Positions 37,801-44,944 of a stretch of 64,000 nucleotides of DNA are shown here, one piece after another (within the stretch, counting starts at the first letter, position 1; every line of letters begins with the position of its first letter). The stretch is from Gammaproteobacteria bacterium (GTDB lineage Bacteria > Pseudomonadota > Gammaproteobacteria > SZUA-140). The stretch covers positions 197,094 to 261,093 of the forward strand of contig JACREF010000011.1 in NCBI GenBank assembly GCA_016218365.1, written 5' to 3'. Under the pieces are notes generated by a model. The model made no database searches and was not told the DNA's origin. It was given only the letters and a program-made list of their open reading frames with translations. The position numbers were made by a program, and so were the translations under genes.

Positions 37801-40800
37801 GCAATGGCGGCGATGGGGGTGCAGCGCTGATGGCGCAGTTCAACCGGCCGTTTATCGTCAGGACTGCTGCCGATGGCAGTGTGTATGTGGTCGACAATGA
37901 CGTCGTTGGCGCCAACAATCATCGCGTACGGCGCATGCGTCCCGACGGCACGGTGACGACGCTGCTGCGTGACGGCAATATCTATGATGTACAGCTCGAC
38001 GGTGATGGCCGCATATACTGGATCAGCGGGGGCAGTCCGAGCTATCGCATCAAGCGCCGCGAGGCCAGTGGTACGATCACCGTCATCGCCGGCGGTGGGA
38101 GTGTGCTCGGCGACAACGGACCTGCCACCTCGGCATTGCTGGATCGTGCCAACAGCCTGGCCCTCGCAGCGGATGGCAGTGTGTATATCTCGGACGGTGG
38201 CAACAAGCGTATCCGCAAGGTGACGACAGACGGGATCATCTACACCGTGGCCGGAGGCGGGACGCAGACACCGTATTACAACACGGTCGATGGGGCCAGG
38301 GCGACTGGGCTGCTGTTGTACGGCCCGGGTAATGTCGCTACTGCCAACGATGGCGGTTTCTATTTCACCAATAGCGATCCCTATCTGCTGTTGCATGTCG
38401 ACAATACCGGCCGCACCCGCCGTATCGCCGGGCAGAGCGGCAAGCAATATGCGGAGGCCGGTGTCAATGTCAAAAACGTCAACATACCCGCTATGTCGGA
38501 TCTGGCGCAGACGGCAAGCGGTGAGCTGGTATTTGCCGATGAGACCTATGACCGGATACTGCGCATCGACAGCAATGGGATACTGCGGGTCGTCGCCGGC
38601 AAGGGCACGAGCTGGTATGGTGATCCGGGCGGCTTTAGTGGTGACAACGGGCCGGCACCGGACGCACAGATCGATACGCCGGCAAGCATCAGCTTCGACA
38701 ACGATGGCATGTTATATATAGCTGACCTGGCGAATCACCGGCTCCGCCGTGTCGGCATCGCCTTGCCCGGCTACGACGGTGATGGTCACCATCTGCTGGC
38801 CGCCGAAGACGGTCATGAGGTCTATGAGTTTGATGCCAGTGGCCGACAGCTGCGGACCATCAATGCGCTGACCGGCGCCGATCTCTACCGGTTTGGTTAT
38901 GACGGCGCGGGTTATCTGGAGCGGATCAGCGACGGTGACGGTAACATCACCCGCATCGAACGTAGCGGCGCGACACCGTATGCCATCGTTGCGGCCGATG
39001 GCCAGCGCACGATGCTGTCGGTGGATGTCAACGGCTATCTGGCATCGATATCCAATCCGGCGGGTGAACGGGTGTCCTATCAGTACACCCCCGATGGACT
39101 GCTGACGATGCGAACCGACGCCCGCAACAATTCATCGACGATGGGGTATGACCAGTATGGCAGGCTGGGCAGCGACAGCAACGCTGCCGGGGGAGGGTGG
39201 TCGCTGGTACGCAGCACGCTGTCAGACGGCTATGTTGTCGACAAGCGCTCGGCACTGGGCCGCACCACCCGTTATGTCGAGCGCAACCTGAGCGATGGCA
39301 GTCATCGCAGTGTCATCACCGCGCCGGACACCACCCAGACGGTTACTCTGGTGACTGTCAATGGCACCCGCACCACGACTATGGCCAATGGTTCGCTGGC
39401 GACCGCGGTGTACAGCGCCGATCCACGCTTTGGCATGCAATCACCGGTCGCCCGGTCAACAACGCTCAAGATGCCGTCGGGGCTGCTGCACAGCGCGGCA
39501 GAGCAGCGTTCTGCAAACTATGATTATCTGGGAAATCTGACTGCGCTGACCAATACCATGAACATCAATGGCCGGGTGTCGGCATCGCGCTATGATGTCA
39601 ATGCTGCGCTGTTGACGACCACCACAGCAGCCGGACGTGCCAATGTCGTGACGGTCGATGGCCAGGGCCGGCCGTTGCGGTCGCGTTATGCCGATCTTGC
39701 AACCCGTCAGTACAGCTATGACTGGCGTGGCCGGTTGACCCGGATCTCAGATGACAATGGTGCACGGAGTAGCGGATTCAGTTACGGGCCGGATGGGAAT
39801 CTGCATCTTGTCACAGATCCGCTGGATCGGATCACCCGGTATGAATATGATGTCGCGGGCCGCATCAGTCGCCAGATTCTACCGGATGGGCGGGAGCTCC
39901 AATTCAACTATGATGGCAACGGCAATATGATTGCATTGGTCACACCCAGTGGTGCCGTACATCGCTTCCGCTATGATGCCGTCGATCAGGCCGACAGCTA
40001 TACGCCGCCATTGCTGCCGGGGAGTGATCCAGCCACTTACTATAATATGAATCTCGATGGTCAGCTGGAACTGGTTACCCGCCCCGATGGCCGGCAGCTC
40101 GATGATGTTTATGACAATGCCGGGCGGCTCAGCCAGCAGATTGCCGGGACCGGTGTCATCGACTATGCTTATCACAGCAAGACCGGGCAACTGGTCACGA
40201 TCACTGCCACGGAGGGACTGGATACGGCCACGCTCAGCTACAGTTATGATGGACGACTCCCGGTCAGCGAGTCGATGACCGGGCCGGTGACCGGCAGCGT
40301 CACGCAGCGCTACGACAGCAACCTCTGGATCAGTGCCTTGACCGTGGCAGCCGGTGGCCAGGGCACGACGATCAATTATAGTTATGATAAAGATGGTTTG
40401 CTGACTCAGGCCGGCGCCTTGGCCATTACCCGCAATCTGACCAACGGCCTGATCAGCGGCACGGCGCTCGGCGCGGTCGCGAGCACTCCGTCCTATAATA
40501 GTTTTGGTGAACTGAGCGCTGACAGCGCCAGCGTTGCCGGCAGCACGGTGCTCGATACCCGCTACCGCCGTGATGCGCTGGGCCGCATCACGGAACAATC
40601 CGACACCATCGCTGGCATCACGATGACGAGCGGTTATGAATATGATGCTGCCGGCCGGCTGTCTTCCGTCAACAGCCCGGGCCAGATCACCACGTATCAA
40701 TACGATGCCAACGGCAACCGAACCCATGTCAACGGCCTGCCCGTTGCCAGCTATGACGCCCAGGACCGGATGACATCGTACGGCGGAACGGCCTATACCT

Positions 40801-41813
40801 ACACCGCCAATGGCGAGCGCCAGACCAAAAATGACGGCGGGGCGGTCACGCACTATCAGTACGATGTGCTCGGTAATCTCCGCAGCGTCGTGCTGCCGGG
40901 TGACCTGACGATCGACTACATCATCGATGGCCGCAATCGCCGGATCGGCAAGCGGATCAATGGTACCCTGACCCAGGGTTTGCTGTATCAGGACCAACTC
41001 CGGCCGGTGGCCGAGCTCGATGGCAGCGGGCGTATCGTGTCGCTCTTTATATATGGCACCCGGTCGAATATCCCGGACTATATGGTCAGAAATGGCCTGA
41101 CCTATCGAATCCTGTCCGATCACCTCGGCAGTCCGCGATTGATCATCAACAGCAGCGACGGCAGCATCGCCCAGCGTATCGACTATGATCCCTGGGGCAC
41201 TATCACCAATGACAGCAACCCCGGCTTTCAGCCCTTTGGTTTTGCCGGCGGAATATATGATTATCACACCGGCCTGATCCGCTTTGGCGCCCGCGACTAC
41301 GACCCGCAAACCGGCCGTTGGACCGCGAAGGACCCGATAGGGTTTGGGGGAGGGGATGTGAATTTGTATGGGTATGTGTTGAATGATCCGGTGAATTACA
41401 TTGACTCAATAGGATTATGGTCTATTGGATTTGAAGCTTATACGGGGCTTGGAGGTGGAGTGACGTTTGGGATAGACGATAATACAGGGCAACCATTCCT
41501 AACTATGCGAATAGGATATGGCTTAGGTGGCGGCCTCGATTACACGCCATTTTCAAAAAGACCAGGTTCAGATCCATGTGATATTAGCAGCGGAGAAGCA
41601 GTGGGACTATATGGAAAAACAGGTGGCCGTATTGGTCCAATAAAAGTAGGCCTAGGTTTTGTTGCTGGCATGGAAAATGGAGCGTCTCCATATTTAATAA
41701 ATCCATATGGATCATTTGCGGGCCCAAAGATCTCATTTACGAATCGCGGAGCGAGTGTAGCTTTAGGTGCATCGACCGGAATTGAATTTACAATTTTCGG
41801 GCGTGGAATTTAG
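34842..41813 (+). CDS. Giant teneurin-like Rhs/YD-repeat protein with polymorphic C-terminal tip
   Basis: A 2,323-residue exported protein. Signal peptide about 1-33 (ending PAQA). About 165-310: two Ig-like repeats with paired cysteines (GWYNHDVTVTFSC). About 310-385: a further bacterial Ig-like domain. About 445-530: a carboxypeptidase-regulatory-like domain (LRGQVQSRDGMALGGVEISV). About 975-1305: NHL beta-propeller repeats (IHTIAGSGVAGNGGDGG). About 1310-2085: many YD repeats. About 2090-2193: the Rhs core ending DHLGSPRLI ... RFGARDYDPQTGRW ... NYIDSIGLW. The last 130 residues form a Gly-rich tip encoded by A+T-rich DNA unlike the rest, the usual sign of exchange of Rhs tips. The toxin activity of the tip is not recognisable. 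A small gene starting 2 bases after the stop is a candidate immunity gene. Confidence 0.93.
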   Translation: MDRMLVTKRYLHSCRNGWLWLSLFILYHLPAQAGLFDAFGPQTFVRQTGAPSAVTTAFRIKNPNTLYNLQLTSGVVAGGDLRAASSAVVLLNGVRVFDRVHFYRNDDLDDVHDDEFEDLDDNLLVLERSVILKTDNVLSVKVRGRRGAGLTVRIIGVDNDLPLITARIDPVANSLGWHNQPPTINFTCDDITSAISQCSQAVIAGQQGAQRLFTGTAVDSAGNSATTSVVVNLDQTAPVISAQATTSPNGVGWYNHDVTVTFSCHDELSGILSCQAPATIASEDQGQLVSGVAVDRANNSAQSALLLNIDKTAPVISLSGPLDGATVSEPLQTLTGQIFDDNAIASVTVNGHPVTMNGDAAFSYPLRLQVGINPITVSATDIAGNLSTMQLSMTLADPLPADPATVAPPVNTTSMPSMLDSVSFLFTGSDPIQSGVNSGIIDAGRVAVLRGQVQSRDGMALGGVEISVHGHPEFGRTLTRRDGMFDLAVNGGGRLIIDYHKDGYLDVQRSIESPWRDYAWLPDVVLLQPDSLVSSVDLPSAALQRAQGSIIRDGDGERRLTVMFPAGTTATMVMADGSSSPLPTLHVRATEATVGVHGQQSMPAELPPASGYTYAVDINADEAVAAGAASVQFSNPLPVYVENFLGFPVGERVPVGHYDLQQAAWIAADNGRIVKILASDAAGRAELDLDGSGIAADSGALAAFGISDDERIQLMTLYPVGQTLWRVSIRHFSSWDFNWPWGVNTAGWGDEIYPNPKATTNLSDKRNQPCLSAGSVIACQNQTLGEVEPVTGTPFTLHYHSDRVPGRSDAATLQIPLTGSVIHPDLMEINVNVEVAGRRFDYSTSDLTANRYYTLTWDGRDGYGRRVQGSQRATVTIAYVYRAVYFRSASDLQRSFDRYPADATVIRRGGGAVDSARVVTIARTAYFNLGILGDWDATLQGLGGWTLDVQHAYDPIRRKLILGDGRQRDAAELPWVIHTIAGSGVAGNGGDGGAALMAQFNRPFIVRTAADGSVYVVDNDVVGANNHRVRRMRPDGTVTTLLRDGNIYDVQLDGDGRIYWISGGSPSYRIKRREASGTITVIAGGGSVLGDNGPATSALLDRANSLALAADGSVYISDGGNKRIRKVTTDGIIYTVAGGGTQTPYYNTVDGARATGLLLYGPGNVATANDGGFYFTNSDPYLLLHVDNTGRTRRIAGQSGKQYAEAGVNVKNVNIPAMSDLAQTASGELVFADETYDRILRIDSNGILRVVAGKGTSWYGDPGGFSGDNGPAPDAQIDTPASISFDNDGMLYIADLANHRLRRVGIALPGYDGDGHHLLAAEDGHEVYEFDASGRQLRTINALTGADLYRFGYDGAGYLERISDGDGNITRIERSGATPYAIVAADGQRTMLSVDVNGYLASISNPAGERVSYQYTPDGLLTMRTDARNNSSTMGYDQYGRLGSDSNAAGGGWSLVRSTLSDGYVVDKRSALGRTTRYVERNLSDGSHRSVITAPDTTQTVTLVTVNGTRTTTMANGSLATAVYSADPRFGMQSPVARSTTLKMPSGLLHSAAEQRSANYDYLGNLTALTNTMNINGRVSASRYDVNAALLTTTTAAGRANVVTVDGQGRPLRSRYADLATRQYSYDWRGRLTRISDDNGARSSGFSYGPDGNLHLVTDPLDRITRYEYDVAGRISRQILPDGRELQFNYDGNGNMIALVTPSGAVHRFRYDAVDQADSYTPPLLPGSDPATYYNMNLDGQLELVTRPDGRQLDDVYDNAGRLSQQIAGTGVIDYAYHSKTGQLVTITATEGLDTATLSYSYDGRLPVSESMTGPVTGSVTQRYDSNLWISALTVAAGGQGTTINYSYDKDGLLTQAGALAITRNLTNGLISGTALGAVASTPSYNSFGELSADSASVAGSTVLDTRYRRDALGRITEQSDTIAGITMTSGYEYDAAGRLSSVNSPGQITTYQYDANGNRTHVNGLPVASYDAQDRMTSYGGTAYTYTANGERQTKNDGGAVTHYQYDVLGNLRSVVLPGDLTIDYIIDGRNRRIGKRINGTLTQGLLYQDQLRPVAELDGSGRIVSLFIYGTRSNIPDYMVRNGLTYRILSDHLGSPRLIINSSDGSIAQRIDYDPWGTITNDSNPGFQPFGFAGGIYDYHTGLIRFGARDYDPQTGRWTAKDPIGFGGGDVNLYGYVLNDPVNYIDSIGLWSIGFEAYTGLGGGVTFGIDDNTGQPFLTMRIGYGLGGGLDYTPFSKRPGSDPCDISSGEAVGLYGKTGGRIGPIKVGLGFVAGMENGASPYLINPYGSFAGPKISFTNRGASVALGASTGIEFTIFGRGI

Positions 41814-41814
41814 C

Positions 41815-42177
41815 ATGCTAAAAATATCAGGTAAAAAAATCACCAAAATATTTCTCATAGTTATTTTTATAATATTTCTGTCATATCTAATTAGTTATAT
41901 TGCAGTAGAAAGAAGCGATGCGTTTCTATCAGTTGAAAACTACATAGCAGAATCAGTAATAGTTAATAATGAATTAGGGGGTAATATTGAAATTCAATTG
42001 TCACCCTTTGGGTATGAGCTTGAATATTCCGGCGATCAAGGAAGCGCAAAGTTTCAATGCATTATCCAAGGAAAAAAAGGTCAAGGAAAGGGATTTTTTG
42101 TATTAAACAAAATTAATAACATATGGAAAATTGAAGCGGCGATATTCTATGCTAATGGCAAGCAGATAAATATATAG
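41815..42177 (+). CDS. Small membrane protein, Coa1-like; candidate immunity protein
   Basis: A 120-residue A+T-rich gene whose ATG lies 2 bases after the Rhs stop. It has one N-terminal transmembrane segment (about 10-30, IFLIVIFIIFLSYLISYIAV) and a small domain with the pattern GSAKFQCIIQGKKGQGKGFF ... NNIWKIEAAIF, resembling the Coa1/Tim21-like domain found in bacterial Coa1-family proteins. Position directly behind the Rhs tip, shared composition and a membrane anchor suggest it protects against the tip. That role is inferred from context; the Coa1 resemblance rests on a few residues. Confidence 0.7.
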   Translation: MLKISGKKITKIFLIVIFIIFLSYLISYIAVERSDAFLSVENYIAESVIVNNELGGNIEIQLSPFGYELEYSGDQGSAKFQCIIQGKKGQGKGFFVLNKINNIWKIEAAIFYANGKQINI

Positions 42178-42189
42178 CTGGAAGAAATC

Positions 42190-42224
42190 GTAGCCTGGGT
42201 TGAGCGTAGTTTGCGAAACCCGGG
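42190..42224. repeat. REP copy 5' of the RAYT gene
   Basis: GTAGCCTGGGTTGAGCGTAG, followed by a short loop and GCGAAACCCGGG: an imperfect palindromic REP sequence. An inverted copy is at 42828-42862 on the other side of the RAYT gene. It matches the REPINs at 18683-18739 and 56338-56394. Confidence 0.88.
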
Positions 42225-42270
42225 GAGCTAAAGAAAGGCATAACAACGAGCATGATGTATTGATAACGAA

Positions 42271-42801
42271 ATGGTCGCCTATCGCCGCAATGTGATACCT
42301 GGGGCAGGTTACTTCTTCACCGTTACCTTGCTTGATCGTGCCTCGTCGTTGCTGGTCGAACACATTGCCGATCTGCGTTTGGCCATGATATCGGTACAAA
42401 CCGAACGACCTTTTGAAATCGATGCCGTGGTGGTACTGCCTGATCATCTGCACTGTATCTGGACGCTGCCGCCTGGCGATGCAGATTATGCGTTGCGCTG
42501 GCGCGAGATCAAATCACGATTTTCGAGGCGGATACCGGCGAGTGATCGCCGCACCCTTGCGCGCATGAACAAAGCTGAGCGAGGCATCTGGCAGCGGCGG
42601 TATTGGGAACACACGCTGCGTGATGAAGGTGATATGGAGCGGCATATGGATTACATTCATTACAACCCCGTCAAGCACGGATATGTAACCCGGGTTGCGG
42701 ACTGGCCATATTCATCGTTTCACCGCTGGGTGCGGAAGGGTGTATATTCGCTGGATTGGGCCGGCGATGCTATCCCGGAAGCTGGTGAGTTTGGTGAATG
42801 A
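42271..42801 (+). CDS. REP-associated tyrosine transposase (RAYT, Y1/IS200-like)
   Basis: A 176-residue single-strand transposase of the Y1 (HUH) family. The HUH motif is H59-L60-H61 in LPDHLHCIW, and the catalytic tyrosine is in the conserved MDYIHYNPVKHGYV (about 126-139). The reading frame is intact. RAYTs are domesticated relatives of IS200/IS605 transposases thought to mobilise REP sequences. Here the gene sits between two inverted REP copies (42190-42224, 42828-42862), and matching REPINs occur elsewhere in the window, so it is probably or recently active. The whole REP-RAYT-REP unit lies between two Rhs tip/immunity modules. Confidence 0.94.
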   Translation: MVAYRRNVIPGAGYFFTVTLLDRASSLLVEHIADLRLAMISVQTERPFEIDAVVVLPDHLHCIWTLPPGDADYALRWREIKSRFSRRIPASDRRTLARMNKAERGIWQRRYWEHTLRDEGDMERHMDYIHYNPVKHGYVTRVADWPYSSFHRWVRKGVYSLDWAGDAIPEAGEFGE

Positions 42802-43109
42802 GGCGAAGAGAGCTGCAAGATGATCATCCCGGGTTTCGCGCACTACGCTCAACCCAGGCTACGCTACTTGGTGTGGTTGCAGATGTTGGGTTTTCTGCTG
42901 GATTGTCTGATCTAAGCGGCTCAGGTGGGGTGTGTGCTGGAAATACAATCAGTCTTGGTGCTGGACGATATGCTGGGGCGCAGATTACCTTTCGCCAATC
43001 TCAAGATCAAACAAAATCGATATTTAACCCTTTGCGTTATATTGACGGCGTAACAATTGGTTTGGGACTTGGAGTTGCTACCCCCATCTCACTTAGCAGG
43101 GGATTTTAG
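42798..43109 (+). pseudogene. Detached Rhs C-terminal tip fragment
   Basis: The open frame starts at an ATG overlapping the RAYT stop and runs through the REP; only the part after about 42864 looks like real protein. That part (GVVADVGFSAGLSDLSGSGG ... ITFRQSQ ... FNPLRYIDGVTIGLGLGVAT) is a Gly-rich, A+T-rich C-terminal fragment resembling the tip of the Rhs protein upstream (GYGLGGG, VGLGFVAG patterns). No Rhs core precedes it. It is best read as an orphan or displaced second tip, cut off by the RAYT element and no longer joined to a delivery protein. Its stop overlaps the start of the next gene (TAGTG), as in a tip/immunity pair. Confidence 0.6.
42828..42862. repeat. REP copy 3' of the RAYT gene (inverted)
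   Basis: CCCGGGTTTCGCGCACTACG then CTCAACCCAGGCTAC: the inverted counterpart of the REP at 42190-42224. Together they bracket the transposase gene. Confidence 0.88.
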
Positions 43110-43510
43110 TGAGTCCTGATATCTTGACACTTGCTGGTGTAGTGGGCATTGGAGCCTTTCTTCTGTGGGCAATGTTGATAATGCCTCAACGAAAATTACC
43201 AGAGGAGAAAGAAAGAAAACCTCTATATGAGGAGAGATGTTCAGCAATTTGGCGTTTTGGTGAAGCGGTACTGATCATTGGGGGTAATATCCCTATTGCG
43301 AGAATTTCATTCTATGATGATTTTTTTGTTGTTTCATTAGGAAGAATAATAAAAATTCCATATTCAGAAATTCTATCAGCGTCCTTTAAGCGCAGATGGT
43401 TCTCGAATTCAATTACGATCAGGCTAGATAGAAAGCGAAGTCTGTTGATTCATCCGAGAAACTTTAAAAAAGTTCAATTATTTATTGAAAATCACATGAC
43501 TCGTGATTAG
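43109..43510 (+). CDS. Membrane protein with PH-like domain; candidate immunity protein
   Basis: A 133-residue protein beginning with GTG that overlaps the stop of the detached Rhs tip. It has an N-terminal transmembrane segment (about 5-26, TLAGVVGIGAFLLWAMLIM), a charged linker, then a small beta-rich domain (about 55-130: ISFYDDFFVVSLGRIIKIPY ... ITIRLDRKRSLLIHPRNF) with the strand pattern of bacterial pleckstrin-homology-like domains. The A+T-rich DNA matches the tip. The translational overlap suggests it is the immunity partner of that tip; this is inference. No family is recognised with confidence. Confidence 0.7.
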   Translation: MSPDILTLAGVVGIGAFLLWAMLIMPQRKLPEEKERKPLYEERCSAIWRFGEAVLIIGGNIPIARISFYDDFFVVSLGRIIKIPYSEILSASFKRRWFSNSITIRLDRKRSLLIHPRNFKKVQLFIENHMTRD

Positions 43511-43516
43511 AACTTA

Positions 43517-43647
43517 AGGAGGCTCTGATTAATTCGTATTGTCGTCACGCCCGCGGAAGCGGGCATCCATAACTACCTGCAATACCTGGATTCCCGCTTT
43601 CGCGGGAATGACGGCCGTAGTAATTTTTGAATTAATCAGAGTTTCCT
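43517..43647. mobile_element. MITE copy 1 (inverted relative to copies 2 and 3)
   Basis: A 131-base element with inverted ends AGGAGGCTCTGATTAATTC and GAATTAATCAGAGTTTCCT, flanked on both sides by TA (43515-43516, 43648-43649). The interior has two GC-rich hairpins (CCCGCGGAAGCGGG; ATTCCCGCTTTCGCGGGAAT). The shorter interior than copies 2 and 3 is due to loss of the GTCGACCCGATCGG part. No coding capacity. Confidence 0.85.
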
Positions 43648-43656
43648 TAATTCCTA

Positions 43657-43696
43657 CGCCCCCTCCCAGCCCTCTCCCGCATGCGGGAGAGGGTAC
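43657..43696. repeat. CTCTCCCGC/GCGGGAGAG palindrome, family D
   Basis: CCCTCTCCCGCATGCGGGAGAG is a perfect palindromic unit of a family also seen at about 48560 (inside hrpB), 54150-54300 and 59239-59262. It lies in the gap before the BolA-family gene. Confidence 0.7.
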
Positions 43697-43744
43697 TGAT
43701 ATACATCGCGGGGCAAGGGAGATATATTTGCTGCCGGGAGCGGT

Positions 43745-43750
43745 TATAAT
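43745..43750 (+). promoter_or_regulatory. Candidate -10 box of the BolA-family gene
   Basis: A perfect TATAAT 35 bases before the ATG at 43786. The -35 region is unclear. It lies immediately after the repeat-rich gap. Confidence 0.4.
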
Positions 43751-43785
43751 GATCCAGGCAATCCATTCAATCCCGGCACAGGCCC

Positions 43786-44118
43786 ATGACCACCCAGCAG
43801 ACCATCGAGCGCAAACTGACGACTGAGTTTTCTCCTTCCTACCTTGAAGTCATCAACGAAAGCGGTAATCATAACGTCCCCAAGGGTTCGGAGTCGCACT
43901 TTCTGGTCAAGCTGGTCAGTCAACGCTTTACCGGTCTGCCGCTGCTGGCACGTCACCGTTTAGTTAATGCGGTGCTGGCCGATGAACTGGCCGGGGCGGT
44001 TCATGCGTTGACGATGCGGCTGTACACCGCCCAGGAGTGGCAGCAGAGCGGGGGAGAGACGCTGGCCTCACCGCCGTGTCTGGGCGGCAGCGCCCAGGAG
44101 CAGGGCGCCGGGAAATAA
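43786..44118 (+). CDS. BolA family protein
   Basis: A 110-residue protein. The BolA fold occupies residues 1-90: IERKLTTEFSPSYLEVINES, SHFLVKLVSQRFTGLPLLAR and HRLVNAVLADELAGAVHALT. BolA proteins pair with monothiol glutaredoxins in iron-sulfur cluster and iron regulation, and BolA itself affects cell shape and stress response. The conserved HFLVKLVSQRF segment and the His in NHNVP/HRLV fit the canonical BolA subgroup rather than IbaG. The tail is about 20 residues of low complexity with two cysteines absent from most homologues. Confidence 0.9.
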   Translation: MTTQQTIERKLTTEFSPSYLEVINESGNHNVPKGSESHFLVKLVSQRFTGLPLLARHRLVNAVLADELAGAVHALTMRLYTAQEWQQSGGETLASPPCLGGSAQEQGAGK

Positions 44119-44159
44119 TTACATATATATAGAATCAACAGGAATCAGCGAGAGGCACC

Positions 44160-44444
44160 ATGGCAGCAACGATCGACGAACTGACAATGAATTATGAAGA
44201 AGACGGCGTGCAGCTGGTCAAGGAGCTGGACAAGGAGGTGCTGACCAAGGGCGCGTGGTCGACGATCATGTACCGTTACCAGGACTGGGACAAGGCCAAG
44301 CAGGAGTTCGGCCCGGAGAAATATTCGGTGCGCCGCTATCAGAAGCGCAACGGTGTCTATATGCAGAAATCGAAGTTCAATATCTCCGGCAAGGATCAGG
44401 CCCTGCAGATCATCGGGGTGCTGCAGCGCTGGACCAAGGACTGA
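44160..44444 (+). CDS. Conserved protein of unknown function (94 residues)
   Basis: A small charged soluble protein: MNYEEDGVQLVKELDKEVLT (residues 10-29), then KGAWSTIMYRYQDWDKAKQE, FGPEKYSVRRYQKRNGVYMQ and KSKFNISGKDQALQIIGVL. The same pattern occurs in a widespread uncharacterised bacterial family, and I do not recognise a function. GAGAGG lies 8 bases before the ATG. It follows the BolA gene by 41 bases and is convergent with the PilZ gene. Confidence 0.75.
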   Translation: MAATIDELTMNYEEDGVQLVKELDKEVLTKGAWSTIMYRYQDWDKAKQEFGPEKYSVRRYQKRNGVYMQKSKFNISGKDQALQIIGVLQRWTKD

Positions 44445-44467
44445 TCAAACGCCCTTCCATGACCTGA

Positions 44468-44770
44468 TCAGCGGATATTGGCGTTGCTGGTCAGAAACTG
44501 CAGACCGATCTGATAATGTGAAGAGTCCTGTTCGTGATGCTTGACCCAGCACACGGCGGCCTCGATGGGCGAGCCGGTGCTGTCCATGCCTTCGAGCCAG
44601 ACTCGTTCCATCGGGCGGTGCGGATAGTTAACGCGCAAACCGACGCCGCCCTTGCTGCGGTTGATGATGATGCCGGGATAATACATGCGCTCGGCCTTGT
44701 CATCTTCAGAAAAATAAATCGTTTCGATCTTGGTGGGAAAGCGTGGATACTGCCGTTTGTCGCTGCCCAT
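44468..44770 (-). CDS. PilZ-domain protein
   Basis: A 100-residue stand-alone PilZ domain. It has RQYPRFPTKIETIYF (6-20), where the R-x-x-x-R-like basic N-terminus precedes the barrel, then IIINRSKGGVGLRVNYP (about 35-51), corresponding to the D/NxSxxG motif, and YQIGLQFL. These motifs bind cyclic di-GMP, so the protein is a probable c-di-GMP effector. The first position of the second motif is N rather than D, which is tolerated in the family. It is divergent from the HDOD gene. Confidence 0.9.
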   Translation of the reverse strand: MGSDKRQYPRFPTKIETIYFSEDDKAERMYYPGIIINRSKGGVGLRVNYPHRPMERVWLEGMDSTGSPIEAAVCWVKHHEQDSSHYQIGLQFLTSNANIR

Positions 44771-44944
44771 ATACCAACCCCCGTGTTGGAGTCAAGAAGT
44801 AGTAAATCAGGTATACAATAACCCAGCCTCTGATTCAATAACCAGAATGCCTATCTTTGACTTAAGCAAACCGCCAAGAGTTCCGCTACATAGACAATCT
44901 CTTGTAATTAAAAGAGAATGGACACAAGAAGGGAGGGGATTACC

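Noticed and set aside
39879-41309. Long (476-codon) minus-strand frame inside the Rhs gene
   Set aside because: It is antisense to the conserved YD repeats and mirrors their periodic codon pattern; no start signal or family match.
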